A stretch of 58,117 bases of DNA, taken from an uncultured Oscillospiraceae bacterium (lineage in GTDB: Bacteria > Bacillota > Clostridia > Oscillospirales > Oscillospiraceae). The notes under the pieces were generated by a model. The model was not told the DNA's origin. It ran no database searches and was given only the letters and a program-made list of their open reading frames with translations. Below, piece by piece: positions 28,152 through 35,442 of this stretch. Every line of letters begins with the position of its first letter. The stretch's first letter is position 1. A program made the position numbers and the translations under genes. The DNA lies in assembly GCA_944385365.1 (NCBI GenBank), contig CALWWW010000015.1, positions 1 through 58,117 of the forward strand, in the 5' to 3' direction.

Positions 28152-28571
28152 ATGGAATACCGCCGTTTTAACGATACCCTGGTCATCCGCATGGACAAGG
28201 GCGAGGAAATTGTGGAACAGCTGACGGCTGTAGCCACATTGGAACACATCGCCCTGGCGGAAGTCAGCGCCCTGGGTGCTGTGGGCAGCTTCACTGCCGG
28301 TGTCTTTTATCCCGGCGAAAAGGAATACCATGCCAACGACTTCACCGGCGACTTTGAAATCGTCTCCCTGACGGGCACCGTCACGGAGATGGACGGCAAG
28401 CCCTACCTCCATCTGCACATGAGCGCTGGGGACCGGGAGGGCCGGGTCTGGGGCGGCCATCTGAACCGGGCCGTGGTCAGCGCCACCTGTGAAATGGTGG
28501 TGCGGATTCTGGACGGCCATGTGGGCCGGACCTTTTCGCCGGAAATCGGCCTGAATCTGCTGGCTTTCTGA
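28152..28571 (+). CDS. PPC/DUF296-domain protein
   Basis: A 139-residue single-domain protein of the plants-and-prokaryotes conserved (PPC, DUF296) family: EIVEQLTAVATLEHIALAEVSALGAV near the start, YLHLHMSAGDREGRVWGGHL and ATCEMVVRIL in the second half. Some plant PPC domains are linked to DNA-binding proteins; bacterial stand-alone members have no settled role and often form trimers. It is the last gene of the cobalamin operon, 17 bases after cbiC with AAGGAGG upstream. Its function here is unknown. Confidence 0.85.
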   Translation: MEYRRFNDTLVIRMDKGEEIVEQLTAVATLEHIALAEVSALGAVGSFTAGVFYPGEKEYHANDFTGDFEIVSLTGTVTEMDGKPYLHLHMSAGDREGRVWGGHLNRAVVSATCEMVVRILDGHVGRTFSPEIGLNLLAF

Positions 28572-28600
28572 GTTTGTGGAGGGATGGACCGTCTGGCGGC

Positions 28601-28629
28601 TTGCTTTTTTGACTAAAGTGCTATATACT
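28601..28629 (+). promoter_or_regulatory. Promoter of the SLH-domain gene
   Basis: TTGCTT (28601-28606) and TATACT (28624-28629) with a 17-base spacer, about 50 bases before the gene. No strong terminator separates it from the cobalamin operon. Confidence 0.6.
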
Positions 28630-28682
28630 GAGAGCAGTTATTTCCAGAACCAAACAGTACGAATTGAAAAGGAGCAGAGAAA

Positions 28683-30095
28683 ATGAAACGATTCCTCAAG
28701 CATCTTGTCCTGGGTACGGCGGCCGTGTGCGCCCTGGCCGTGCCGACCCTGGCCGCCGATTTCACCCACTGTGCCGACTATCTGAACGATATGGGCCTGT
28801 TCCAGGGCGGTACAAACGGCTATGATCTGGACCGCGCCCCCACCCGCCTGGAAGCCGGCGTCATGCTGGTGCGTCTGCTGGGCGCCGAAGATGCAGCCCT
28901 GGCCAACCAGACGTATACCGCCCCCTTCAACGACGTGGCCGACTGGGCCAAGCCCTATGTCCAGTACCTCTATGACAACGGTCTGGGCAACGGCGTGGGC
29001 AACGGCAAATTCGGCAGCGACAGCCTGTGCACCGCCCAGCAGTACACCACCTTCCTGCTGCGGGCCCTGGGCTACTCCGACGCCGCCGGCGGCGACTTCA
29101 CCTACGCCACCGCCATGGACTTCGCCCAGAAGCTGGGCCTGGTGGATGTGCTCAACTGCGACGAGGACAACTTCCTCCGGGATAATCTGGCTGCCATGAG
29201 CTTTACGGCCCTGGCCACCAAGCCCAAGAGCGGCGAGGCCGATCTGCTGACCAAGCTGGTCCAGGACGGCGCCATTGCCAAGGATGACGCCGAGATGTAC
29301 CTGGGCTTCTTCTCTGATTACCGCGACTATTCCGCCGCCATCACCAAGGCCAATCTCGACGCTTCCAAGCTGTCTACGGATGTGGGTGTGGAGCTGGGCA
29401 TGTCCCTGGCCGACATGGACTTCCTGACCGCCAGCATCGACATGGATATGGCTGTGGAGTCCGATCTGGAGCACATGGACCAGACGAAGCTGGCCTATGA
29501 CATGAACATGACCATGGAAATCGATCCCGCCGTGGCCGCCGCCATGGGTGTGCCGGAGGATCAGGCTTCCATGACCCAGGATATGGAGTGCTGGTACGCC
29601 GACGGCTATTACTACATCAAGTCCGGTGAAAACAAGATGAAGGTGGCCCTGTCCTTTGAGGACGCCATGGGCCAGATGCCCACCTCCGACCTGACGGCCA
29701 CCACCTCCCAGGTGGAGCCCCTGTGCGCCATTGAATCCCTGACCAAGGCCACCAACAGCGACGGCACCGTCAGCTATACCATCAACTATGCCACCAGCTC
29801 CTTCAACAGCCTCATCGACAGCATTCTCTCCTCCCTGCCCACCGGCACCGACGCGGCTTCCTCCATGGCGTTCAACGCGCTGGATATGGAAGTGTTCTTC
29901 CGCGGCGACAGCCTTTCCTCCATGGAAATGCTGCTGGATATGAGCACTGAGGTGGAAGGTCAGTCCATGGGGATCTCCATGGTCATGGTCATGGACAACA
30001 TCAAGACCGGCGACGATGTCAAGGTGACCCTGCCCTCTGATCTGAACACCTACACGGAGATCACCGCAGAGGACATGGGCCTGGTGACCCAATAA
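28683..30095 (+). CDS. Secreted S-layer-homology domain protein
   Basis: A 470-residue exported protein. A signal peptide (about 1-24, cleaved after TLAA) is followed by SLH-type repeats (about 25-195: FTHCADYLNDMGLFQGG..., FNDVADWAKPYVQYLYDNGLGNGVGNGKFG, then a third). SLH domains bind cell-wall polysaccharide. The rest (about 205-470) is a Met- and Asp-rich domain resembling the lipoprotein-type DUF6612 fold, with repeated MDMDM patches. It has its own promoter and terminator, so it is a single-gene unit. Confidence 0.8.
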   Translation: MKRFLKHLVLGTAAVCALAVPTLAADFTHCADYLNDMGLFQGGTNGYDLDRAPTRLEAGVMLVRLLGAEDAALANQTYTAPFNDVADWAKPYVQYLYDNGLGNGVGNGKFGSDSLCTAQQYTTFLLRALGYSDAAGGDFTYATAMDFAQKLGLVDVLNCDEDNFLRDNLAAMSFTALATKPKSGEADLLTKLVQDGAIAKDDAEMYLGFFSDYRDYSAAITKANLDASKLSTDVGVELGMSLADMDFLTASIDMDMAVESDLEHMDQTKLAYDMNMTMEIDPAVAAAMGVPEDQASMTQDMECWYADGYYYIKSGENKMKVALSFEDAMGQMPTSDLTATTSQVEPLCAIESLTKATNSDGTVSYTINYATSSFNSLIDSILSSLPTGTDAASSMAFNALDMEVFFRGDSLSSMEMLLDMSTEVEGQSMGISMVMVMDNIKTGDDVKVTLPSDLNTYTEITAEDMGLVTQ

Positions 30096-30108
30096 AAAAA
30101 TTTTTCTG

Positions 30109-30137
30109 TCATAGACCGTATATCCGCCGCATATATA
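30109..30137 (+). promoter_or_regulatory. Possible sporulation (SigE-like) promoter before yabP
   Basis: TCATAGA and CATATATA are spaced about 14 bases apart, loosely like a SigE promoter; yabP is SigE-dependent in Bacillus. The match is weak and the terminator just downstream would lie inside the transcript leader. Confidence 0.25.
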
Positions 30138-30139
30138 TT

Positions 30140-30171
30140 GGGCGTGGGGAGTTCCCCACGCCCGTTTTTTT
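30140..30171 (+). terminator. Intrinsic terminator after the SLH gene
   Basis: GGGCGTGGGG (30140-30149) and CCCCACGCCC (30154-30163) form a 10-bp stem with a four-base loop, followed by GTTTTTTT. Confidence 0.9.
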
Positions 30172-30193
30172 ACTTTGGAAGGAGTACGAGCCT

Positions 30194-30484
30194 ATGGCAA
30201 CCAATCCGCAGCAACCGAACGCCCTGGAATTGCCCCACCGGCTGGTGGTGGAAAACCGCAGCCGTCTGTCCCTGACCGGTGTGACGGAGGTGGAGAGCTT
30301 CGATGAAAACACCGCCGTCCTCTGTACCAACCGGGGCACGCTGGTCATCCACGGCAAGCAGCTCCACCTGGGTATGCTGTCCCTGGACGGCGGCCAGATC
30401 ACCGTGGACGGCACCGTGGATTCCCTGGTCTATGAGGACGAGGTCCGCGGCGGCGGCAGCTTCCTCAGCCGCCTGTTCGGCTGA
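30194..30484 (+). CDS. yabP: Sporulation protein YabP
   Basis: A 96-residue protein with the YabP signature: LPHRLVVENRSRLSLTGVTEVESFDENTAVLCTNRG and LHLGMLSLDGGQITVDGTVDSLVYEDE. YabP is needed for spore cortex/coat formation in Bacillus. GGAAGGAG lies ahead of the ATG. Its stop overlaps the start of yabQ by one base, and the order yabP-yabQ-divIC-yabR is that of spore-forming Firmicutes. Confidence 0.88.
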   Translation: MATNPQQPNALELPHRLVVENRSRLSLTGVTEVESFDENTAVLCTNRGTLVIHGKQLHLGMLSLDGGQITVDGTVDSLVYEDEVRGGGSFLSRLFG

Positions 30485-30960
30485 TGGAGCAGCCCGTTCT
30501 TTTCCAGCTGTGGCAGATGGGGGCCGCCGCCGCTGTGGGCGCGGCTATGGCCCTGTTTTATGATGTGCTGCGGCTGCTGCGCCGGTCCTGGCCCCGGCTG
30601 ACGCTGCCTCTGGATATGGTTTTTGTGGCGGTGCTGACGCCGTCGCTGCTGCTGCTGGCCCTCTACGGCGGCCGGGGCCAGTTCCCCCTGTTTTTCTATC
30701 CCCTGCTGCTGGTGGGGGCCTGGGTCTATTTTCACACGGTGGGACCGCCCCTGCGGCGGATTCTGACGGCGTTGGGCCGTCTGCTCCGGCGGTTTTTCCG
30801 TCTGGTCTGTCTTCCCTTTGGCCTGCTGTCGAAAAAAAGTAAAAAACTTAAAAAATATCTCTTTTCATCCGGGCGAAAATGGGTTAGAATAAAAAGTAAG
30901 CGAAAACACTCGGCTCCTATGGGCTGCACCACCGACGGAGGAACTCAGGATGAAACTTAA
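30484..30960 (+). CDS. yabQ: Spore cortex biosynthesis protein YabQ
   Basis: A 158-residue membrane protein with four or so hydrophobic segments in residues 5-90 (AMALFYDVLRLLRR, FVAVLTPSLLLLALY, YPLLLVGAWVYF) and a strongly basic, Lys-rich C-terminal tail. YabQ is a mother-cell membrane protein required for the cortex. Identity rests on its membrane pattern and on lying between yabP and divIC. It overlaps divIC by 11 bases. Confidence 0.78.
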   Translation: MEQPVLFQLWQMGAAAAVGAAMALFYDVLRLLRRSWPRLTLPLDMVFVAVLTPSLLLLALYGGRGQFPLFFYPLLLVGAWVYFHTVGPPLRRILTALGRLLRRFFRLVCLPFGLLSKKSKKLKKYLFSSGRKWVRIKSKRKHSAPMGCTTDGGTQDET

Positions 30961-31228
30961 AAAGACACCGCTGATGGCCAAACTGCTGATCGTGGTGATC
31001 CTGGAGGCACTGACCTGGAAGTATGCCGATCTCCGTACCGACGTAGCAGCCAAGACGAGCGAGGTGGCCGTTCTCAATCAGGAACTCTCCATGGCCCGGC
31101 AGGAGAATCAACGGTTGCAGGACACCATTGCCAACATGGACACCGACGAAGGTGTGGAGGAGATCGCCCGGTCCAAACTGGGTCTGGCGTTCCCCGGTGA
31201 AATCATCTATCGGGATTCCGGCAAATAG
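30950..31228 (+). CDS. divIC: Septum formation initiator DivIC/FtsB family
   Basis: A 92-residue protein with one N-terminal membrane helix (about 8-22) and a coiled coil (about 30-65, AAKTSEVAVLNQELSMARQENQRLQDTI), ending in the family motif EEIARSKLGLAFPGEIIYRD. DivIC joins FtsL/DivIB at the division site. The ATG has GGAGGAACTCAGG just upstream, inside the end of yabQ. Confidence 0.85.
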   Translation: MKLKKTPLMAKLLIVVILEALTWKYADLRTDVAAKTSEVAVLNQELSMARQENQRLQDTIANMDTDEGVEEIARSKLGLAFPGEIIYRDSGK

Positions 31229-31286
31229 ACCGCCACGGCTTTCGCGGGCCACGGGCCATATCAACAAGGGGGACAATACATAGAAT

Positions 31287-31757
31287 ATGGATTTCACAGT
31301 AGGAACGATCGTTGAAGGCAAAGTCAAAAGCATCACCAAATTCGGCGCATTCATTTCGCTTCCCGGCAACCAGACCGGCATGGTGCATATCTCCGAGATT
31401 GCCCACGCCTATGTCAGCGACATTCACGAGCACCTGACCGAGGGCCAGGATGTGAAGGTCATGGTCATCTCCATGGAGAACGGCAAGATCAATCTCTCCA
31501 TCAAGCGTACCCAGGAGCCGCCCCGTCAGCAGAACGAGCGCGGTCCCCGTCCGGCTCAGGCCAACCGCGGCCGCCCGCCCTTTGATCGCTCCAAAGGGCC
31601 GCAGTCCGACCGTCCCCGTGATGGCTTCCGCTCCTCTCAGCCCAAGGAGCCCCAGTCCTTTGATGACATGCTCAAGCAGTTCATGCAGGACTCCGACAGC
31701 AAGATCTCCTCTCTGCGGCAGTATTCCGACCACCGCAGCAGAAGCAGACGCCGCTAA
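31287..31757 (+). CDS. yabR: S1-domain RNA-binding protein YabR
   Basis: A 156-residue protein: an S1 domain at residues 1-72 (VGTIVEGKVKSITKFGAFISLPGNQTGMVHISEIAHAYV) followed by a disordered Arg/Pro/Gln-rich tail ending RSRSRRR. S1 proteins bind RNA; YabR homologues lie downstream of divIC in many Firmicutes. A strong terminator follows. Confidence 0.85.
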   Translation: MDFTVGTIVEGKVKSITKFGAFISLPGNQTGMVHISEIAHAYVSDIHEHLTEGQDVKVMVISMENGKINLSIKRTQEPPRQQNERGPRPAQANRGRPPFDRSKGPQSDRPRDGFRSSQPKEPQSFDDMLKQFMQDSDSKISSLRQYSDHRSRSRRR

Positions 31758-31769
31758 GTGACCAATCAA

Positions 31770-31801
31770 CGCCCTTTTCCAGTGGAAAAGGGCGTTTTTT
31801 C
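31770..31801 (+). terminator. Intrinsic terminator after yabR
   Basis: CGCCCTTTTCC and GGAAAAGGGCG form an 11-bp stem around AGT, followed by six or more T. Confidence 0.92.
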
Positions 31802-31816
31802 AGGAGGTTTTTCCAT

Positions 31817-32512
31817 ATGCACATTGTCATCACCGGCGGCAGCCGCGGCATCGGCGCGGCGACGGTCCGCCATCTGTCCGCCCTGGGCCATCGGGTGACC
31901 TTCTTCTACCGCAGCAGCCACGACGACGCCCAGGCGCTGGCACAGGAAACCGGGGCCGAGGCCGTCTGCGCCGACGTGGCCGACGGCGACGCCGTCCGCG
32001 ATGCCTTTTCCCGCCTGGGACCGGTCCAGGGGTTGGTCTGCTGCGCCGGTATCGCCCACCAGGGGCTGATCTCTCAGATTACGCCGGAGGAATGGGACCG
32101 GCTCTTTGCCGTCAACGTCAAAGGCATTTACCACTGTGTCAATGGCGTTCTCCCGTCCATGCTGGCCGTACAGGGCGGTTCCATCGTCACCGTGTCCTCC
32201 ATGTGGGGCCAGGTGGGCGCGTCCTGTGAGGTCTGCTATTCGGCCACCAAGGGGGCCGTTATCGCCATGACAAAGGCGCTGGCCCAGGAGCTGGGACCGT
32301 CGGGCATCCGGGTCAACTGCGTGGCCCCCGGCGTAGTGGAAACCGATATGGTCATGGGATACGGTCCGGAGGTGCTGGCCGATCTGGCCCAGCAGACGCC
32401 CCTGGGCCGCAACGGTACCCCCGAGGATGTGGCCAGGGCCATCGCCTATCTGTTGGAGGCCCCCTTTGTCACCGGGCAGGTGTTGGGCGTCAACGGCGGT
32501 TTCGTGCTCTAA
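31817..32512 (+). CDS. fabG: SDR-family oxidoreductase, FabG-like
   Basis: A 231-residue short-chain dehydrogenase/reductase. The NAD(P) site TGGSRGIGAA is near residues 6-15, the NAG-type motif is CCAGIAHQG, the catalytic YSATK follows the serine in VTVSSMWG, and the C-terminus GQVLGVNGGFVL is typical of 3-oxoacyl-ACP reductase. It stands alone between a terminator and a family B repeat, not in a fatty-acid cluster, so the exact substrate is uncertain. AGGAGG precedes the ATG. Confidence 0.82.
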   Translation: MHIVITGGSRGIGAATVRHLSALGHRVTFFYRSSHDDAQALAQETGAEAVCADVADGDAVRDAFSRLGPVQGLVCCAGIAHQGLISQITPEEWDRLFAVNVKGIYHCVNGVLPSMLAVQGGSIVTVSSMWGQVGASCEVCYSATKGAVIAMTKALAQELGPSGIRVNCVAPGVVETDMVMGYGPEVLADLAQQTPLGRNGTPEDVARAIAYLLEAPFVTGQVLGVNGGFVL

Positions 32513-32520
32513 AAAATAAA

Positions 32521-32775
32521 GTTTTACTCGATTTTTTTCAAAAAATCGCGGGGGTCCAGGGGGCAGCGCCCCCGGTCGCCCGCCGCAACGGGCGAAACAC
32601 CCGCGCCGCGCACGGCGCGAAACACCCGCTGGCCGCAGCCAGCGAAATTCCCGCCCGCCGCAGCGGGCGAAACTCCCCCAGCGCCCCAAAGCGCCATCCG
32701 CAGATGGCGCAATCCCCGGCGCAGCCGAAGGCCGCCGTCCCCACCCCATCACGGGGTGGCGGACGGCGGCCTTTT
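32521..32775 (+). repeat. Family B hairpin-train repeat, copy 1
   Basis: Begins 8 bases after the SDR gene stop with GTTTTACTCGATTTTTTTC; the CGATTTTTT/AAAAAATCG hairpin is followed by a GGGGGC-AGC-GCCCCC hairpin, then four abutting 25-bp modules (32577-32601, 32602-32626, 32627-32651, 32652-32676), each a CGCN..NGCG stem plus GAAANNCC. Next come a GCGCCATC-CGCA-GATGGCGC hairpin and a long AAGGCCGCCGTCC/GGACGGCGGCCTT stem ending in TTTT, probably the real terminator of the SDR gene. Module order is P-A-B-P (P = CGCCCG stem, A = CGCGCC, B = CGCTGG). Confidence 0.85.
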
Positions 32776-32806
32776 CTCTGTTCAGCTTTCTATGAGCGCA
32801 TCCCAT

Positions 32807-33640
32807 TCAGCAGAATTGCCGGAAATGGTTGGCCATACGGTGCAGATACACCAGTTTGAGCACTTGCAGCACAAACATGGCAATCGCTACCGCCAGCATC
32901 AGCAGCAGCGCCAGCACCGGAGCCAAAAGAATCAGCACAAACGCCAGTACCAGTGCGCAGATGCACCAGAGATTCCATCTCCACAGCTGCCGCCACTGTT
33001 GGGCCAGGGGCATGTTGGTGGGGACCAGCACCTCGGCATGAGTGTTGTATTCCACATAGCAGGACGCCAGACTCAAAGCCGCCAGTCCCAGGCCAATCAA
33101 AATCTGTAGGGCTGCCGACGGTATAAAGTTCATAAGGCCTCCCAGACCCCCCACAAAATTGCAGATGGCCGCCGTCCGGTATCCTCGGTCAATGGACTGC
33201 ATCTTCCACAGGGCGACGCCATAGGCCAGGGTACAGGCCATCGTCAGCAGGACGCCCGGCGTCCGCAGGGCGGGCAGCATCTTTGTGACGTTGTCATCGA
33301 TCATCAGGCCCGCCACAATCTGCGGGATAAACAGCCAGAACAGAACGCTGATCCACCGAACCAGCACCGGCGCGTTGCCTTGCAGTTCCTGTTTCTTCTG
33401 TGCTTCCCGCTCGCTGCGCTTTAGGCGGATGACCGGTTCCTGTTCCCGGCCGGCCCGCAGACCGCAGCCATTCCAGCTGGTACACGTCTTACAGTCGGCG
33501 TGGTTCTTTTCCCGGCAGCAGCGGGCAATTTCGCAGTCTCCAAACGCCATGTCCGGCCCGCTTTTGCAGCCGGGACAGTGCAGCTCCTCCCGGTGGGGAC
33601 ATGCTGTACACAATTTGCCGCAATAGGTCTCGTTATCCAT
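32807..33640 (-). CDS. Cys-rich (DUF3795-like) membrane protein
   Basis: A 277-residue protein. Residues 1-65 hold about ten cysteines in CxxC-like pairs (YCGKLCTACPHREELHCPGCK, CEIARCCREKNHADCKTCTSW), like the metal-binding DUF3795 domain. After a charged linker come six or so membrane helices (about 95-270). The function is unknown; a cytoplasmic zinc or iron-sulfur sensor joined to a membrane domain is one reading. GGAGGCTGAG precedes the ATG. It is a single-gene unit. Confidence 0.6.
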   Translation of the reverse strand: MDNETYCGKLCTACPHREELHCPGCKSGPDMAFGDCEIARCCREKNHADCKTCTSWNGCGLRAGREQEPVIRLKRSEREAQKKQELQGNAPVLVRWISVLFWLFIPQIVAGLMIDDNVTKMLPALRTPGVLLTMACTLAYGVALWKMQSIDRGYRTAAICNFVGGLGGLMNFIPSAALQILIGLGLAALSLASCYVEYNTHAEVLVPTNMPLAQQWRQLWRWNLWCICALVLAFVLILLAPVLALLLMLAVAIAMFVLQVLKLVYLHRMANHFRQFC

Positions 33641-33711
33641 GGTCTCAGCCTCCTTTTTCTCTTTTGTCCATCATACCATGGCCGCCCAAATTTGAATACC
33701 CCTTTCCGTCA

Positions 33712-33742
33712 AAAAAACGGGACGCCGTCGCGTCCCGTTTTT
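33712..33742 (-). terminator. Bidirectional terminator
   Basis: ACGGGACGC (33717-33725) and GCGTCCCGT (33730-33738) flank a four-base loop, with A-runs before and T-runs after, so it works on either strand. It lies 3' of the minus-strand rpiB/phosphatase operon. Confidence 0.85.
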
Positions 33743-33751
33743 AAATCCATA

Positions 33752-34015
33752 TTACCCTCCAGCGGAGAGAAAGGCCAGGAAGAACCGGCGGTAAATCACC
33801 GCCGCGTCCCGGTCGTCGCCGGTGAACCGCACCTGCGTCTGGGGCATGGACCAGCGGCCAAGGGGCCGGTCCGGCAGAGGGGTCACCTCAATGCGGCAGC
33901 CGCCGTACCGGTACGCCGTTCCGTCCCTAGTCACGTCGGGCTGCTGCTGCCAGAAGGCCGTAATCCGGTCATAGGCCACGCTCCAGCATCCGTCGTATAC
34001 CACTGTCAGCCGCAC
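33752..34015 (-). CDS. Small hypothetical protein
   Basis: An 87-residue ORF overlapping the end of the phosphatase gene by 10 bases, with a GTG start. It is rich in Tyr, Trp and Arg (VYDGCWSVAYDRITAFWQQQPDV, RYGGCRIEVTPLP, YRRFFLAFL) and looks like a small alpha/beta protein, not a shadow frame. I recognise no family. Its coding status rests on the overlap, the amino-acid make-up and the terminator right after it. Confidence 0.5.
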   Translation of the reverse strand: MRLTVVYDGCWSVAYDRITAFWQQQPDVTRDGTAYRYGGCRIEVTPLPDRPLGRWSMPQTQVRFTGDDRDAAVIYRRFFLAFLSAGG

Positions 34016-34782
34016 CCGGCGATCAGGTCCAGAAGCTGTTGGTGGGAAGCGGCGTTGGCCGCCGCCAGGGAGCATTTGCGGTCAAACCGCAGGGGCGCGC
34101 CCGTCATATCGGTGACGATACCGCCGGCCTCTTCCAGAATGATGCTGCCCGCCGCGTAGTCCCAGGGGGACAGGACACACTCGAAGTAGCATTCGCCCCG
34201 GCCCGCCGCCACATAGCACAAATCCAGGGAAGCCGCGCCCAGACGGCGTACATCCAGGCTGCTTTCAAACAGCTTTTTGGCAATGGCAAAGGACCGGTCC
34301 CCCAGCTCCGGATAATAGAGGGAGGTACCGAAAAAGGAAATGCCGTCGGCCATGGGATTGTGGGTCACGGAGATGGGCTTGCCGTTGCAGAAAGCCCCGT
34401 GGCCCCGGCGGGCTGTGAACATCTCGTCCGTATAGGGGTTGTAGACCACGCCCTGCTCCATCCGGCCATTGCGGGCCAGGCCCACGGAGATTCCCACAAT
34501 GGGAATGCCCTTGATGAAATTGGTGGTGCCGTCGATGGGGTCCACAATGAATACCCATTCCCGTTCCGCGTGGTTGGGGGCGTCCTCCTCCCCCAAAAAG
34601 CCCGCCTCCGGCAGCAGGGACAGCAGCCGTTCCTCCAGGAACCGCTGTACCGCGCCGTCGTACCGGGTCACCAAATCCTGGTGGCCGCTCTTCTCCTTGA
34701 CGCCTTTGTCCTCGTCGGCGGAACGGACAATGGCCCCCGCCTCCCGGACGGCGTCGATGATGGATTGATGCAGCTGTTCCAT
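34006..34782 (-). CDS. suhB: Inositol monophosphatase family protein
   Basis: A 258-residue Mg2+-dependent phosphatase. The metal-binding motifs are complete: GEED (about 64-67), DPIDGTTNFI (81-90) and SPWDYAAGSIILEEAGG (about 205-221). It could act on inositol-1-phosphate or related sugar phosphates. It directly follows rpiB (start overlaps its last base), suggesting a role near the pentose-phosphate or sugar-phosphate pool. The symbol is by family, not by demonstrated role. Confidence 0.85.
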   Translation of the reverse strand: MEQLHQSIIDAVREAGAIVRSADEDKGVKEKSGHQDLVTRYDGAVQRFLEERLLSLLPEAGFLGEEDAPNHAEREWVFIVDPIDGTTNFIKGIPIVGISVGLARNGRMEQGVVYNPYTDEMFTARRGHGAFCNGKPISVTHNPMADGISFFGTSLYYPELGDRSFAIAKKLFESSLDVRRLGAASLDLCYVAAGRGECYFECVLSPWDYAAGSIILEEAGGIVTDMTGAPLRFDRKCSLAAANAASHQQLLDLIAGCG

Positions 34783-35219
34783 TATTTTCCCTCGTAGGCC
34801 ATCATTTTTTCCACCCGGCGCTGGTGGCGGCCGCCCTCAAATTCCGTGTCCAGCCAGACGTCCACGATTTCCAGGGCCAGCTTTTCGCCCACCACACCGG
34901 CGCCCAGGGCCATCATATTGGTGTCGTTGTGCTGGCGGGTCAGCCGGGCACTCATAAGGTCGGACAGCAGGGCGCAGCGGATGCCGCGGACCTTGTTGGC
35001 CGTAATGGACACGCCGAGCCCGGTGGTGCAGCAGACAATGCCCCGGTCACACTCGCCGGAAGCCACAGCCAGGGCCGCCGGTCCCGCAAAATCGGGATAG
35101 TCGCAGCTGTCGGTGCTGTTGGTGCCGAAATCCTTATACTCCAGGCCCCGCTGGGTCAGATGGGCCTTGATGGTCTCTTTCAGGGCCACCGCTCCATGGT
35201 CACAGGCAATCGCGATCAT
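34782..35219 (-). CDS. rpiB: Ribose-5-phosphate isomerase B
   Basis: Interconverts ribose-5-phosphate and ribulose-5-phosphate. The 145-residue protein has the family start IAIACDHGAVALKE, GIVCCTTGLGVSITANKVRGIRCAL with the catalytic cysteine near residue 64, and RQHNDTNMMALGAGVVG. Residues match RpiB/LacAB. GGAGGAATGA precedes the ATG. Confidence 0.92.
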   Translation of the reverse strand: MIAIACDHGAVALKETIKAHLTQRGLEYKDFGTNSTDSCDYPDFAGPAALAVASGECDRGIVCCTTGLGVSITANKVRGIRCALLSDLMSARLTRQHNDTNMMALGAGVVGEKLALEIVDVWLDTEFEGGRHQRRVEKMMAYEGK

Positions 35220-35249
35220 ACGTCATTCCTCCATCATTGATTTTTTTAT

Positions 35250-35295
35250 AGTTTTATCGTAAAACTTATCAGGCCACCACCGCATAATTTGGCAA
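35250..35295 (-). promoter_or_regulatory. Possible promoter and inverted repeat upstream of rpiB
   Basis: On the minus strand TTGCCA (35290-35295) and TGATAA (35266-35271) are 18 bases apart. Between this and the gene is a perfect inverted repeat, AGTTTTA-TCG-TAAAACT (35250-35266), that touches the -10 box and could be an operator. Confidence 0.4.
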
Positions 35296-35387
35296 GAGCA
35301 CTGGCTGAGCCATTTTGCCTCAAATGAAAGTTTGAAACTCGCCGGAATACTGGATGTATTTCAAGAGTTGCAAACTGCACAGTTGAG

Positions 35388-35442
35388 GGAAAAGGGCCAG
35401 CCAGGGCCGCAGACACAATTTTGCGGTGTTGGCCCTTTTTTA
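35388..35442. terminator. Stem-loop between convergent-side units
   Basis: AAAAGGGCCA (about 35391-35400) pairs with TGGCCCTTTT (about 35429-35438) around an inner GCCGCA...TGCGGT stem. T-tracts are present on both strands; it probably terminates the minus-strand membrane-protein gene ending at 35440. The rest of 35296-35387 shows nothing recognisable. Confidence 0.65.

Noticed and set aside
32577-32676. The four 25-bp modules as a CRISPR array
   Set aside because: The units abut without spacers and each is itself a stem-loop; no cas genes are near.
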